This document shows positions 35,899 through 43,724 of a stretch of DNA of 64,000 nucleotides, one piece after another. The notes below the pieces were generated by a model. The model worked only from the letters and a program-made list of their open reading frames with translations, was not told where the DNA came from and did no database searches. A program made the position numbers and the translations under genes. Origin of the DNA: Bacteroidales bacterium (GTDB lineage: Bacteria; Bacteroidota; Bacteroidia; Bacteroidales; UBA932); the NCBI GenBank assembly GCA_017465225.1, contig JAFTWQ010000008.1, positions 62,001 to 126,000 on the forward strand, given 5' to 3'. Every line of letters begins with the position of its first letter. Within the stretch, counting starts at the first letter, position 1.

Positions 35899-38754
35899 AT
35901 GGAGAAAAAGAACGATTACATAGAGATACAAGGGGCGAGGGCCCATAACCTGAAGGGGGCGAGCCTGTCGATCCCGAGGGGGAAATTTGTGGTGGTGACG
36001 GGATTGAGCGGAAGCGGCAAGTCGTCGCTGGCTTTCGATACCATTTATGCCGAGGGGCAGAGAAGGTACATGGACACGCTCTCGACATATGCCAAGCATT
36101 TTATGGGCATACTGGAAAAGCCTGAGGTTGAGTCTATTACGGGACTAAGCCCGATCATCGCGATCGAGCAGAAGACCACGGGCAACAACCCTCGTTCGAC
36201 CGTAGGAACCATAACGGAAATCTACGATTTCCTCCGTCTTCTGTACGCCCGTGCATCTACAGCATATTCGCCAGAGACCGGCAAGGCCATGGTCCGCTAT
36301 ACCGACGAGCAGATCGTTTCCCTGATCATGGAGAACTACCAGGACAGGAAATGCTACCTGCTGGCGCCGGTGGTCAAGGGAAGGAAGGGCCATTACAAGG
36401 AACTTCTCGAGCAGATGCGCAAGCGTGGATATACCCAGGTGCGCGTCGATGGCGAACTCCATGAGCTGAACGAAATCACCGCCCTGGACCGCTACAAGGC
36501 CCATTTCATCGAACTTGTCATCGACCGTCTGAAGCCGACGCAGAAAGATGAGAAGCGTATAAAGTCATCGGTGATGTCGGCGCTGAACTTCGGAAAAGGC
36601 TCACTCGCGATCATGGACATGGAGACGCAGGAGGTCAATCATTTCTCGAAGCACCTCGTATGTCCGGACACTGGAATTTCCCTCGCTGAACCCGCTCCGC
36701 ACTCGTTTTCATTCAACTCGCCGCAGGGCTACTGCCCTCATTGCAAGGGCCTCGGAATCATAGTCGACGTCAACATGGACACGATCATCCCGAACAGGGC
36801 CGTATCCATCGCCGACGGCGGCATCGTTCCTCTCGGCAAGATCCGTGAAACAAAGAAATTCGACATCATAAGGTCCATTGCCCGCAAATACGGCATATCG
36901 CTCTATGACCCGATCGAAGACCTTCCGGACGAGGTCATCTCCCTCATTGTATATGGCTCTGACGAGCTTTTCAGGGTAGGAGAGGGCACATCTTCCGAGA
37001 TGGTTTCATTCTCGGGCATTGTCGGTGACATCAACGAAAAGATCGTCTGCCCGGTCTGTGGCGGCACACGACTCAACAAGGAAACAACATATTTCAAGAT
37101 AGACGGAAAGACCATTTCGGAGGTCGCCGCTATGGAGATCGGACAGCTCCGCGACTGGCTTTACTCCCTCGATGAGACATTCGGAAAGAGGGAAAGCATC
37201 ATCGCCCGGGACATCCTCAAGGAACTCAAGGACAGGGTCTCGTTCCTCCTCGATGTGGGCTTGGATTATCTCTCTCTTGACCGTGCAACTGCTTCATTGT
37301 CAGGAGGAGAGAGCCAGCGAATAAGGCTCGCGACACAGATAGGCTCGAAGCTCGTGAATGTGCTTTACATCCTTGATGAACCGTCAATCGGACTCCATCA
37401 GAGGGACAACCGCAAGCTCATCGCATCTTTGAAAAAGCTTCGCGACGAAGGCAATTCCGTGATGGTCGTCGAGCATGATGCCGAGACTATGATGGCTGCG
37501 GACTGGCTCGTGGACGTAGGTCCCGGAGCAGGAGAGGAAGGCGGACGCATCTGCCTCTCGGCTCCTCTGTCAGTGCTTCTGAATGAGCCTGATGCAGAAA
37601 CCGATTCCGACCGTATGATCCTCGGCCCGTCGACAACCCTCGACTACCTTCGCGGCATCAGGCAGATCGAAGTGCCGGCGCAACGCAGGAAGGGCAATGG
37701 CCTGACCCTCGGCATCCGCGGCGCAAGAGGCAACAACCTCAAGAACGTCAACGTAGATTTCCCTCTGGGAATGCTCATCGGTGTAGCCGGAGTCAGCGGA
37801 AGCGGCAAATCCTCGCTCATCAACGAGACCCTCATGCCGGTCCTCAAGAACCGATTTTACAACGCCAAGATGCAGCCGCTCCCATATGACGAGATCGTCG
37901 GCATCGAAAACATAGACAAGCTCATAGAGATCGACCAGAGCCCTATCGGACGTACTCCGCGCAGCAATCCAGCCACATTCACGGGCGTATTCAACGACAT
38001 CAGGAACCTCTTCGAGGAGACTCCGGATGCCAAGGTACGTGGCTTCAAGGCCGGACGCTTCTCATTCAACGTGGCCGGAGGACGCTGCGAGGAATGCAAA
38101 GGCGCGGGCATCAAGGTCATCGAGATGAACTTCCTCCCGTCGGTCAATGTCGTCTGCAACGAATGCCGTGGACGCCGCTACAAGGCCGATACGCTGGCCG
38201 TCCGCTACAAGGGCAAGAACATCAACGATGTCCTCGAAATGCCTATCAGCGAGGCATATGAATTCTTCAGGAACATCCCTACGATCGCGCCGAAGCTCAA
38301 GGCCCTCGTGGACGTCGGACTCGGATATGTGCAGCTCGGCCAGTCCGCGGTAACCCTTTCCGGCGGTGAAAGCCAGCGAATGAAACTCGCCGCCGAACTC
38401 GCCCGTAAAGGCACAGGCAATACCCTCTACATCCTTGATGAACCTACCACAGGACTCCACTTCGACGACATCAAAGTCCTTATGGATGTCCTCCAGCAGC
38501 TTGTCGAGCAGGGCAACACCGTGATAATCATCGAACACAACCTCGATGTCCTCAAATCGGTCGATTACCTCTTCGACATGGGCCCTGAAGGCGGCAAGAA
38601 AGGCGGTCTCATCGTCGCTGAAGGTACGCCGGAGCAGCTCGCAACCGACCCCGCTTCAGTCACCGGCCCATTCCTCCGGGAAATCCTGGGAGATGGCCAT
38701 GCCGGCGATGACGGCTCTCTCGGTTGTGGAATGCAACCCTTTGATAACCAATGA
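35899..38754 (+). CDS. uvrA: Excinuclease ABC subunit A
   Basis: The 951-residue protein is the damage-recognition ATPase of nucleotide excision repair. It has two ABC modules: Walker A at 35-43 (GLSGSGKSS) and about 632-639 (GVSGSGKSS), ABC signatures LSGGESQRIRLA and LSGGESQRMKLA, and Walker B segments ending ILDEPSIGLH and ILDEPTTGLH. The zinc motif CEECKGAG...CNECRGRR is intact. The first zinc site reads CPDTG...CPHC, lacking one cysteine. The last eight residues and the stop codon come from a 107-bp palindromic element (38727-38833), so the natural C-terminus has been replaced or extended. Confidence 0.97.
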   Translation: MEKKNDYIEIQGARAHNLKGASLSIPRGKFVVVTGLSGSGKSSLAFDTIYAEGQRRYMDTLSTYAKHFMGILEKPEVESITGLSPIIAIEQKTTGNNPRSTVGTITEIYDFLRLLYARASTAYSPETGKAMVRYTDEQIVSLIMENYQDRKCYLLAPVVKGRKGHYKELLEQMRKRGYTQVRVDGELHELNEITALDRYKAHFIELVIDRLKPTQKDEKRIKSSVMSALNFGKGSLAIMDMETQEVNHFSKHLVCPDTGISLAEPAPHSFSFNSPQGYCPHCKGLGIIVDVNMDTIIPNRAVSIADGGIVPLGKIRETKKFDIIRSIARKYGISLYDPIEDLPDEVISLIVYGSDELFRVGEGTSSEMVSFSGIVGDINEKIVCPVCGGTRLNKETTYFKIDGKTISEVAAMEIGQLRDWLYSLDETFGKRESIIARDILKELKDRVSFLLDVGLDYLSLDRATASLSGGESQRIRLATQIGSKLVNVLYILDEPSIGLHQRDNRKLIASLKKLRDEGNSVMVVEHDAETMMAADWLVDVGPGAGEEGGRICLSAPLSVLLNEPDAETDSDRMILGPSTTLDYLRGIRQIEVPAQRRKGNGLTLGIRGARGNNLKNVNVDFPLGMLIGVAGVSGSGKSSLINETLMPVLKNRFYNAKMQPLPYDEIVGIENIDKLIEIDQSPIGRTPRSNPATFTGVFNDIRNLFEETPDAKVRGFKAGRFSFNVAGGRCEECKGAGIKVIEMNFLPSVNVVCNECRGRRYKADTLAVRYKGKNINDVLEMPISEAYEFFRNIPTIAPKLKALVDVGLGYVQLGQSAVTLSGGESQRMKLAAELARKGTGNTLYILDEPTTGLHFDDIKVLMDVLQQLVEQGNTVIIIEHNLDVLKSVDYLFDMGPEGGKKGGLIVAEGTPEQLATDPASVTGPFLREILGDGHAGDDGSLGCGMQPFDNQ

Positions 38755-38833
38755 TTTGCTCTACCCCACGTGCTCCCCAAAGTCGGCACGTGGCTATATA
38801 TAAAATGTTGAATACTAATACTTTACGCTCCAC
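38727..38833 (+). repeat. 107-bp palindromic element, copy A, overlapping the uvrA 3' end
   Basis: It begins TGGAATGCAAC and ends ACGCTCCA, with a central CCACGTGC...GCACGTGG stem (loop TCCCCAAAGTCG). Distances between the left end, the stem and the right end are the same as in copy B (40581-40687). It covers the last codons and stop of uvrA and ends 8 nt before the nucleoside kinase ATG. It is more diverged than copies B and C. Confidence 0.8.
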
Positions 38834-38840
38834 GATAACT

Positions 38841-40553
38841 ATGGAAGAAATCAAAATTTATTGCGAAAATACAGGAAAATACGACAAGGTGCCGATGGGC
38901 TCGACCTTGAAGGAACTTTCGGACCGCATCTGCCCGTCGATCAATGCTAAATGCGGCAGCGGAATGCCGGTGCTGGCGGCCCTTGTGGACCGGAAACTCG
39001 TCTCGCTTGACTATAAGGTCATAAATCCGCACAATGTGGAATTCATCGGATATGACCATCCGGACGGACGCCGTACATACATCCGCTCACTCTGCTTCGT
39101 GCTTCAGAATGTGATCCGTGAGATGTATCCGGACAAGGTGCTGGCGATAGATTATTCGCTTCCTAGCGGTCTCTATTGCGAGATCCGTGAGCTGGCTCCG
39201 ATGGAGGACGGCCGTCCTCATGTATATTTCGTGACAGATGATGAACTCGAAAAGATCGAGGCGAAGATGCGTGAGATGGTCGAAGCTGACCTTCAGTATG
39301 GCAAGACCATGATGAGCATCGATGAGTGCGAAAAGCTTTTCGGCGCGAACCATCAGACCGAAAAGGTCAATCTTCTTAAGACCCTCGGCCGCTACCATTA
39401 CAATGTATATTTCCTTGATGGTCATGCCGATACGTTCTATGGTCCGCTTGCTCCATCGACCGGTTGCCTCAAGACCTTCAACCTGGCCGGCTTCAATGAC
39501 GGTTTCTGCCTCCAGTACCCGATGGACGGTGATTATGACAAGGTGCTCCCGATGAAAAGACAATCGAAGCTCGCGACCGCCCTCAAGGGGCATTCGGACT
39601 GGTGCTCGATCATGGGCGTGCGTGGCGTAGGTTCGCTCAACAATAAGGTGCTTTCAGGCGAGATCATCGACCTCATCAATCTCTCCGAGGCCCTTCATGA
39701 AAGGAAATATGCCGACATCGCCGATCAGATCTATGAGCGTCGTGGCAGCGTGAAGATCGTATTCATTGCAGGTCCATCGAGCAGCGGAAAGACCTCCACA
39801 TCGAAAAGACTGGCCCTTCAGTGCCGCATCCTTGGCCTTAATCCGAAGGTTATCGAACTTGATAACTACTTTGTAGACAGGGAATTCACCCCTCGCGACG
39901 AAAACGGTGAATATGATTTCGAATGCCTCGGGGCTATGGACCTCAAGCTTCTCGGCCAGCAGCTCAATGACCTTCTTGCCGGCAAGGAAGTCGAGATTCC
40001 GCGTTTCGATTTCAAGGAAGGCCGCAAATTCTTCGAAGGCAACATGATGCAGCTTCATGAGAAGGATATCCTCATCATGGAAGGCATCCATGCCCTCAAT
40101 CCGGCCATGATTCCGGACGTCGACAGCTCGAAAGTCTTCCGCGTGTATGCCTCCGCCCTCACGTCCCTCTCCATCGACGAGAACAACAACATCTCCACAT
40201 CGGACAACCGCATGCTCCGACGCATGATCCGTGACAACCGCGCCCGCGGCATCAATCCGGAGAACACCATCGCCATGTGGCAGAGCGTCCGCCGAGGCGA
40301 AAACCGCAACATCTTCCCATTCCAGGAAAACGCCGATGCTGTCTTCAACTCCGCGCACATCTTCGAACTTCCGGTCCTGAAATACTACGCCGAACCTCTT
40401 CTGCGCCGTATTTCCCCATCATCGCCGGCCTACACCGAAGCCAAGCGCATGCTCAAGTTCCTCGACTACATCGTCGCCCTCACCCCGGCCGAAATCGCCG
40501 CCATCCCTCCAACCTCCATCCTCCGCGAATTCATCGACGGCCAGACCCTGTAG
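38841..40553 (+). CDS. Nucleoside (uridine) kinase with N-terminal TGS-like domain
   Basis: I choose the ATG at 38841 (MEEIKIYCENTGKYDKV). Upstream in-frame codons lie inside the palindromic element. The 570-residue protein has a ubiquitin-like/TGS domain (about 1-65), a threonyl-tRNA-synthetase second-additional-domain-like middle part (about 70-270) and a P-loop uridine-kinase domain with Walker A at about 310-322 (FIAGPSSSGKTSTSKR) and LIMEGIHALNP. This fusion is typical of Bacteroidota 'nucleoside kinase' proteins, which phosphorylate uridine or cytidine in salvage. It is bracketed by element copies A and B. Confidence 0.88.
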   Translation: MEEIKIYCENTGKYDKVPMGSTLKELSDRICPSINAKCGSGMPVLAALVDRKLVSLDYKVINPHNVEFIGYDHPDGRRTYIRSLCFVLQNVIREMYPDKVLAIDYSLPSGLYCEIRELAPMEDGRPHVYFVTDDELEKIEAKMREMVEADLQYGKTMMSIDECEKLFGANHQTEKVNLLKTLGRYHYNVYFLDGHADTFYGPLAPSTGCLKTFNLAGFNDGFCLQYPMDGDYDKVLPMKRQSKLATALKGHSDWCSIMGVRGVGSLNNKVLSGEIIDLINLSEALHERKYADIADQIYERRGSVKIVFIAGPSSSGKTSTSKRLALQCRILGLNPKVIELDNYFVDREFTPRDENGEYDFECLGAMDLKLLGQQLNDLLAGKEVEIPRFDFKEGRKFFEGNMMQLHEKDILIMEGIHALNPAMIPDVDSSKVFRVYASALTSLSIDENNNISTSDNRMLRRMIRDNRARGINPENTIAMWQSVRRGENRNIFPFQENADAVFNSAHIFELPVLKYYAEPLLRRISPSSPAYTEAKRMLKFLDYIVALTPAEIAAIPPTSILREFIDGQTL

Positions 40554-40580
40554 GTCTGCTCAGTCTGCCATGATTTCGCA

Positions 40581-40687
40581 TGGAGTGTAACTGCTTGATT
40601 TATAGTGCTATCCAACTACCCACGTGCTCCCCAATGTCGGCACGTGGGTATGTTTAATTTGTTGAGAACCAGTAGGTTCCGCTCCAC
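40581..40687 (+). repeat. 107-bp palindromic element, copy B, at the 3' side of the RAYT gene
   Basis: Its ends are TGGAGTGTAAC and GTTCCGCTCCA, an imperfect terminal inverted repeat. The central stem CTACCCACGTGC (40616-40627) pairs with GCACGTGGGTA around the loop TCCCCAATGTCG. It lies 7 nt from the transposase stop codon and is in the same orientation as copy A. Confidence 0.9.
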
Positions 40688-40693
40688 GGGAAA

Positions 40694-41632
40694 TTACTCT
40701 TTAGAGACATCGGAGTCAAGAGTGAGATGAAGGAATTTACATATTTGCCAATAGCTGGCCGGGAATCTCCGGCTGATCCATTCTGCGATTTCTCTTTTCT
40801 TCTCTTCCGGAAGCATTATGAGTCTACGGATCTCTGTCCGTGGTATTTGACGGCCAATCTCTTCCAATATGTCACTTATGATCTTATGTGAGAATCTGTC
40901 TCGTGCTTCCCTGATATCATGTTCGCTGCCGGTGTTTGAATTCATGGCAGTAATCATGTTTTCATATGAACCATAATACGAAATCAGCTCCTCGTAATCA
41001 AATGGTGAGTAAGCCTTTATGACATGATCGATGAACTGCTCAGTCTCTTTCTCAGATAGTTTCTTCATCATTCTTCTCAGGTGAATATACTTCAGAGGCA
41101 GGTTCAAAGAGGCCATTTGGTCTACTTCTTTAAGTGCTTTTCTAAGTGGCAGGGAAGCCTTGCTCAAGATGATCTTCTCTGAAAATGGATGATCTGAAAC
41201 AGCATATGGAAGGAAGTTCCAGCGATAATCCTTGACGTTGCTGCATAGATTCTTTTCTGTAGGGTTGTTCCCGACATAATTAATGGCGCTTCGTATCGCT
41301 TTTTCTCCCCATTTCGGAGCGCTTCCGAAATTTTTATGCAATAATTTCCCCTTACGCCCGATGGAATTGTTGAATTCATGTACAAACCAGGCAGAAAAAC
41401 GGTCTACGAATGCACTGAGGATCTTGAGAGTTTCTGCTCTGATCAAGAAATGTGTATGGTCATACATAAGGCACATTTCGAGAATGACCACATCAACGCT
41501 TTTTGCGCATACCGAAAAGATAGTGTAGAAAACCAGAAAGTCCTCATAACAATAAAAAATGTTGACCCAATTGACGGTACGCTGATATACATGATTGACT
41601 ACCCCACGATAAAATTTTCTCTTCCTCCTCAT
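40694..41632 (-). CDS. REP-associated tyrosine transposase (RAYT, Y1/HUH family)
   Basis: The 312-residue protein matches the IS200-like Y1 transposase domain found in RAYTs. It has the N-terminal GVVNHVYQRTVN strand, an HUH metal-binding motif H59-T60-H61 in MYDHTHFLI, and the catalytic tyrosine Y119 in AINYVGNNPTEKN. The basic C-terminal part (about 190-312) is probably DNA-binding. RAYTs nick and mobilise short REP palindromes and are usually single-copy domesticated enzymes. Here the gene is flanked by two 107-bp palindromic elements in opposite orientations, as in a REP-RAYT unit. The ATG at 41632 is supported by the conserved N-terminus. Confidence 0.88.
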   Translation of the reverse strand: MRRKRKFYRGVVNHVYQRTVNWVNIFYCYEDFLVFYTIFSVCAKSVDVVILEMCLMYDHTHFLIRAETLKILSAFVDRFSAWFVHEFNNSIGRKGKLLHKNFGSAPKWGEKAIRSAINYVGNNPTEKNLCSNVKDYRWNFLPYAVSDHPFSEKIILSKASLPLRKALKEVDQMASLNLPLKYIHLRRMMKKLSEKETEQFIDHVIKAYSPFDYEELISYYGSYENMITAMNSNTGSEHDIREARDRFSHKIISDILEEIGRQIPRTEIRRLIMLPEEKKREIAEWISRRFPASYWQICKFLHLTLDSDVSKE

Positions 41633-41807
41633 AACTTCATGACTTTATGTAATCACCAGCAAATCTATGAGGATTTTTCGGTTCCATTCTTACAAAAAAG
41701 TTCAAAGCTTTTCAGAAAAAGAAAAACTTTACATGGATGATGTAAGATTTGTCTGGAATTCCCTTTCATACCGGGATAATGCGAGGACACGAGAGAGCAG
41801 GCAACAG

Positions 41808-41886
41808 TCAAGCGCGAGGACGCCCCTGGGCCGAGCCGCCCGCAGCGCTTGACCTGTAGTCGCCGGAGGGCATATGTTCCGGCGAC
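41808..41886. other. Structured non-coding segment upstream of the RAYT gene
   Basis: The 278-nt gap between the RAYT start and element C contains no convincing gene. Its right half has the 8-bp inverted repeat TCAAGCGC (41808-41815) with GCGCTTGA (41845-41852), then the perfect 9-bp hairpin GTCGCCGGA (41859-41867) with TCCGGCGAC (41878-41886), and then a run of eight G. The left part (41633-41800) is AT-rich with nothing recognisable. A small RNA or an eroded repeat are both possible. Confidence 0.4.
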
Positions 41887-41910
41887 GATGCTTTTCGGGG
41901 GGGGAATCCA

Positions 41911-42017
41911 TGGAGCGTAAGTTCTTGCTGTTCAGTAATATACAACTACCCACGTGCCGTCATTGGGGAGCACGTGGGTAGAGTTAAGTGACTGACTTGT
42001 AGGGAGTTGCGCTCCAC
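41911..42017 (-). repeat. 107-bp palindromic element, copy C, inverted relative to copy B
   Basis: The ends are TGGAGCGTAAG and GTTGCGCTCCA. The central 12-bp perfect stem CTACCCACGTGC with GCACGTGGGTAG encloses CGTCATTGGGGA, the reverse complement of copy B's loop except for one base. It is exactly the same length as copy B. It lies between the RAYT upstream region and the 3' end of the MBL hydrolase gene. Confidence 0.9.
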
Positions 42018-42029
42018 GGACAAGGAGGC

Positions 42030-42848
42030 TTACTCCTCATACGGTTCGTTGAAGGGGAGGAGGAAGGGGTTGGTCATGCCTTCGCGGGCGATGTCGGAGC
42101 ATGGGCCGTGGCCGGGGATGACGGTTACGGAGCCGTCGAGGACCATCAGCTTCTCGAGGATATTGCGGATGAGCTGGTCGTAGTCGCCGCCGGGATGGTC
42201 TGTGCGGCCGATGGCACCGGCAAAGAGGGTGTCGCCGCTGAAAAGGACTTTTTCGTCAGGTTCATAGTAGCATACGCCTCCGACGGTGTGGCCGGGGGTT
42301 TCGATGACCTGGAAACGGAGGCCGCCGACCTTGACGGTCGAAGTTCCTTCCGGTACATAGTCCCCGCCGTCCATCGAACAGCCTTTGTCCATCGAGCAAC
42401 TTCCGTCCGCCAAGCAACCGCCGTCCGAACCAGCCGCTTCCCTTACATCCACAGTCTCGAAAGCCGCAGGGAGGGGAGCACCGAACCACTTGCAGAAATA
42501 TTCGTTGTTCTCCAGGGTGAACTTGTCATCCGGATGCATATAGACCGGCAATGCCGCAACGGGATCATCAGGTCCGGAAGTGCCCGAATCAGGACCATCA
42601 GAACCGCCAGCCGGAAGGCCATACCGCGAAGCGAGCTCCGCCACGCCGAGCACATGGTCGAAATGTCCATGGGTGAGCATGATGCAGACCGGCTTCAGAC
42701 CATGACCGTCAATGAAGGAAGTCAATGCGGCGATCTCGGAAGGAGCCGAGCAGCCGGGGTCGACGATGGCACATTCGAGGGTGTCGTCCCACACCACGCA
42801 GCAGCGTGTCTGGAAGCTGTTGAAGGTGAAGTGTTCTATGTGTATCAT
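42030..42848 (-). CDS. MBL-fold metallo-hydrolase (glyoxalase II-like) with low-complexity inserts
   Basis: The 272-residue cytoplasmic protein has the metal ligands H60-x-H62-x-D64-H65 (THGHFDH), H187 (ETPGHTVGG), D206 (FSGDTLF) and H247 (IPGHGP), the pattern of hydroxyacylglutathione-hydrolase-like enzymes. Relatives are about 210-215 residues. The extra length is two inserts, a Gly/Asp/Ser stretch at about 80-98 and a cysteine-bearing hexapeptide repeat at about 140-163 encoded by an 18-bp tandem repeat. Both lie outside the metal site, so activity may be kept. The substrate is unknown. It ends 13 nt from element C. Confidence 0.87.
   Translation of the reverse strand: MIHIEHFTFNSFQTRCCVVWDDTLECAIVDPGCSAPSEIAALTSFIDGHGLKPVCIMLTHGHFDHVLGVAELASRYGLPAGGSDGPDSGTSGPDDPVAALPVYMHPDDKFTLENNEYFCKWFGAPLPAAFETVDVREAAGSDGGCLADGSCSMDKGCSMDGGDYVPEGTSTVKVGGLRFQVIETPGHTVGGVCYYEPDEKVLFSGDTLFAGAIGRTDHPGGDYDQLIRNILEKLMVLDGSVTVIPGHGPCSDIAREGMTNPFLLPFNEPYEE
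42369..42430. repeat. 18-bp tandem repeat inside the MBL hydrolase gene
   Basis: GTCC starts units at 42369, 42387, 42405 and 42423, exactly 18 bp apart, encoding the hexapeptide pattern (S/A)(M/D)(D/G)xxC in the protein. The reading frame is preserved because 18 is a multiple of three. Confidence 0.8.
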
Positions 42849-42870
42849 TCAAAAAATCCGTTAAAACACA

Positions 42871-42899
42871 CAAATTTACATTAAAATTTAGTATGTTTG
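42871..42899. promoter_or_regulatory. Divergent -7 promoter boxes between the MBL hydrolase and deoxynucleoside kinase genes
   Basis: On the minus strand TAAATTTG (42871-42878) lies 23 nt before the MBL start. On the plus strand TATGTTTG (42892-42899) lies about 135 nt before the kinase start. Both fit TAnnTTTG exactly, but no good -33 TTTG is found for either. Confidence 0.45.
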
Positions 42900-43034
42900 C
42901 TAATTATTATGCTAATATTGAAGAATTGTGCCTATGTGTAAGGGTTCGGAAATATTGGCTGGCGCATAAATCGTTGATTTACAGGCGAATACTGAAAGCA
43001 GACAGAAGTGAAATATTAAAAAACATATAAAAAC

Positions 43035-43655
43035 ATGCATATAGCGATTGCAGGTAATATCGGCAGCGGAAAGACGACATTGACAAAGATGCTCGCCGCC
43101 CATTACGGATGGACTCCGAAGTTCGAGTCAGTGGACTATAATCCGTATCTTGCTGATTTCTATGATGATATGGAGAGATGGTCATTCAATCTCCAGGTAT
43201 ACTTCCTTAACAAGAGATTCAAGGATGTCGTGGACATCTCCAAGGAGGACAACGTGATCATACAGGACCGTACGATATACGAGGACGCACGCATCTTCGC
43301 GCCGAACCTCCACGGCATGGGCCTCATGAGCACAAGGGATTTCGAGAACTACTCGGATCTTTTCGACCTCATGATGTCACTGGTGAATCCGCCTGACCTT
43401 CTCATCTATCTGAGAAGCTCGATCCCTAACCTCATCGGCCAGATCCAGAAGCGTGGCCGCGAGTACGAGAAGAGCATCCGCATCGACTATATAACAGGTC
43501 TGAACGAGCGTTACGAGAACTGGATCAAGGACTACAAGCACAACCTGCTCATCCTTGACGTGGACCGCATCAAGTTCGAGAATCGTCCTGAAGACTTCCA
43601 GGAGGTCATCGACAAGATTGACGCAGAGCTCTTCGGCCTCTTCCCCAAAGAATAA
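43035..43655 (+). CDS. Deoxynucleoside kinase (dAdo/dGuo kinase type)
   Basis: The 206-residue P-loop enzyme phosphorylates deoxynucleosides in the salvage pathway. It has Walker A GNIGSGKTT (7-15), FESVDYNPYLADFYDD for substrate binding, the DRTIYEDA motif equivalent to the family's DRS/ERS catalytic arginine loop, and the LID-region RGREYEKSI. Its length is typical of the deoxyadenosine/deoxyguanosine kinase family. It stands alone with its own -7 box upstream and is followed by a small hairpin. Confidence 0.93.
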   Translation: MHIAIAGNIGSGKTTLTKMLAAHYGWTPKFESVDYNPYLADFYDDMERWSFNLQVYFLNKRFKDVVDISKEDNVIIQDRTIYEDARIFAPNLHGMGLMSTRDFENYSDLFDLMMSLVNPPDLLIYLRSSIPNLIGQIQKRGREYEKSIRIDYITGLNERYENWIKDYKHNLLILDVDRIKFENRPEDFQEVIDKIDAELFGLFPKE

Positions 43656-43667
43656 CATTAACCAACA

Positions 43668-43701
43668 AAGTGGCTTCCCTCGAAGAAGGGGGAGGTCACT
43701 T
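43668..43701. repeat. Short imperfect intergenic palindrome
   Basis: AAGTGGCTTCCCTC (43668-43681) and GGGGGAGGTCACTT (43688-43701) pair at most positions around the GAAGAA loop. It resembles the inner part of the palindrome at 4441-4491 in layout (GTGGC, CCCTC, GGGGG, GTCAC). It may end the kinase transcript. Confidence 0.5.
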
Positions 43702-43724
43702 GTGCTAATCTAAAAAATAACATT

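Noticed and set aside
38751..38840. Extended N-terminus of the nucleoside kinase starting at 38751
   Set aside because: The extra 30 codons lie within palindromic element A and overlap the uvrA stop. The conserved protein begins at the ATG at 38841.
41378..41740. Plus-strand frame of 120 codons opposite the RAYT gene
   Set aside because: It is antisense to the conserved HUH transposase domain and has no independent features.
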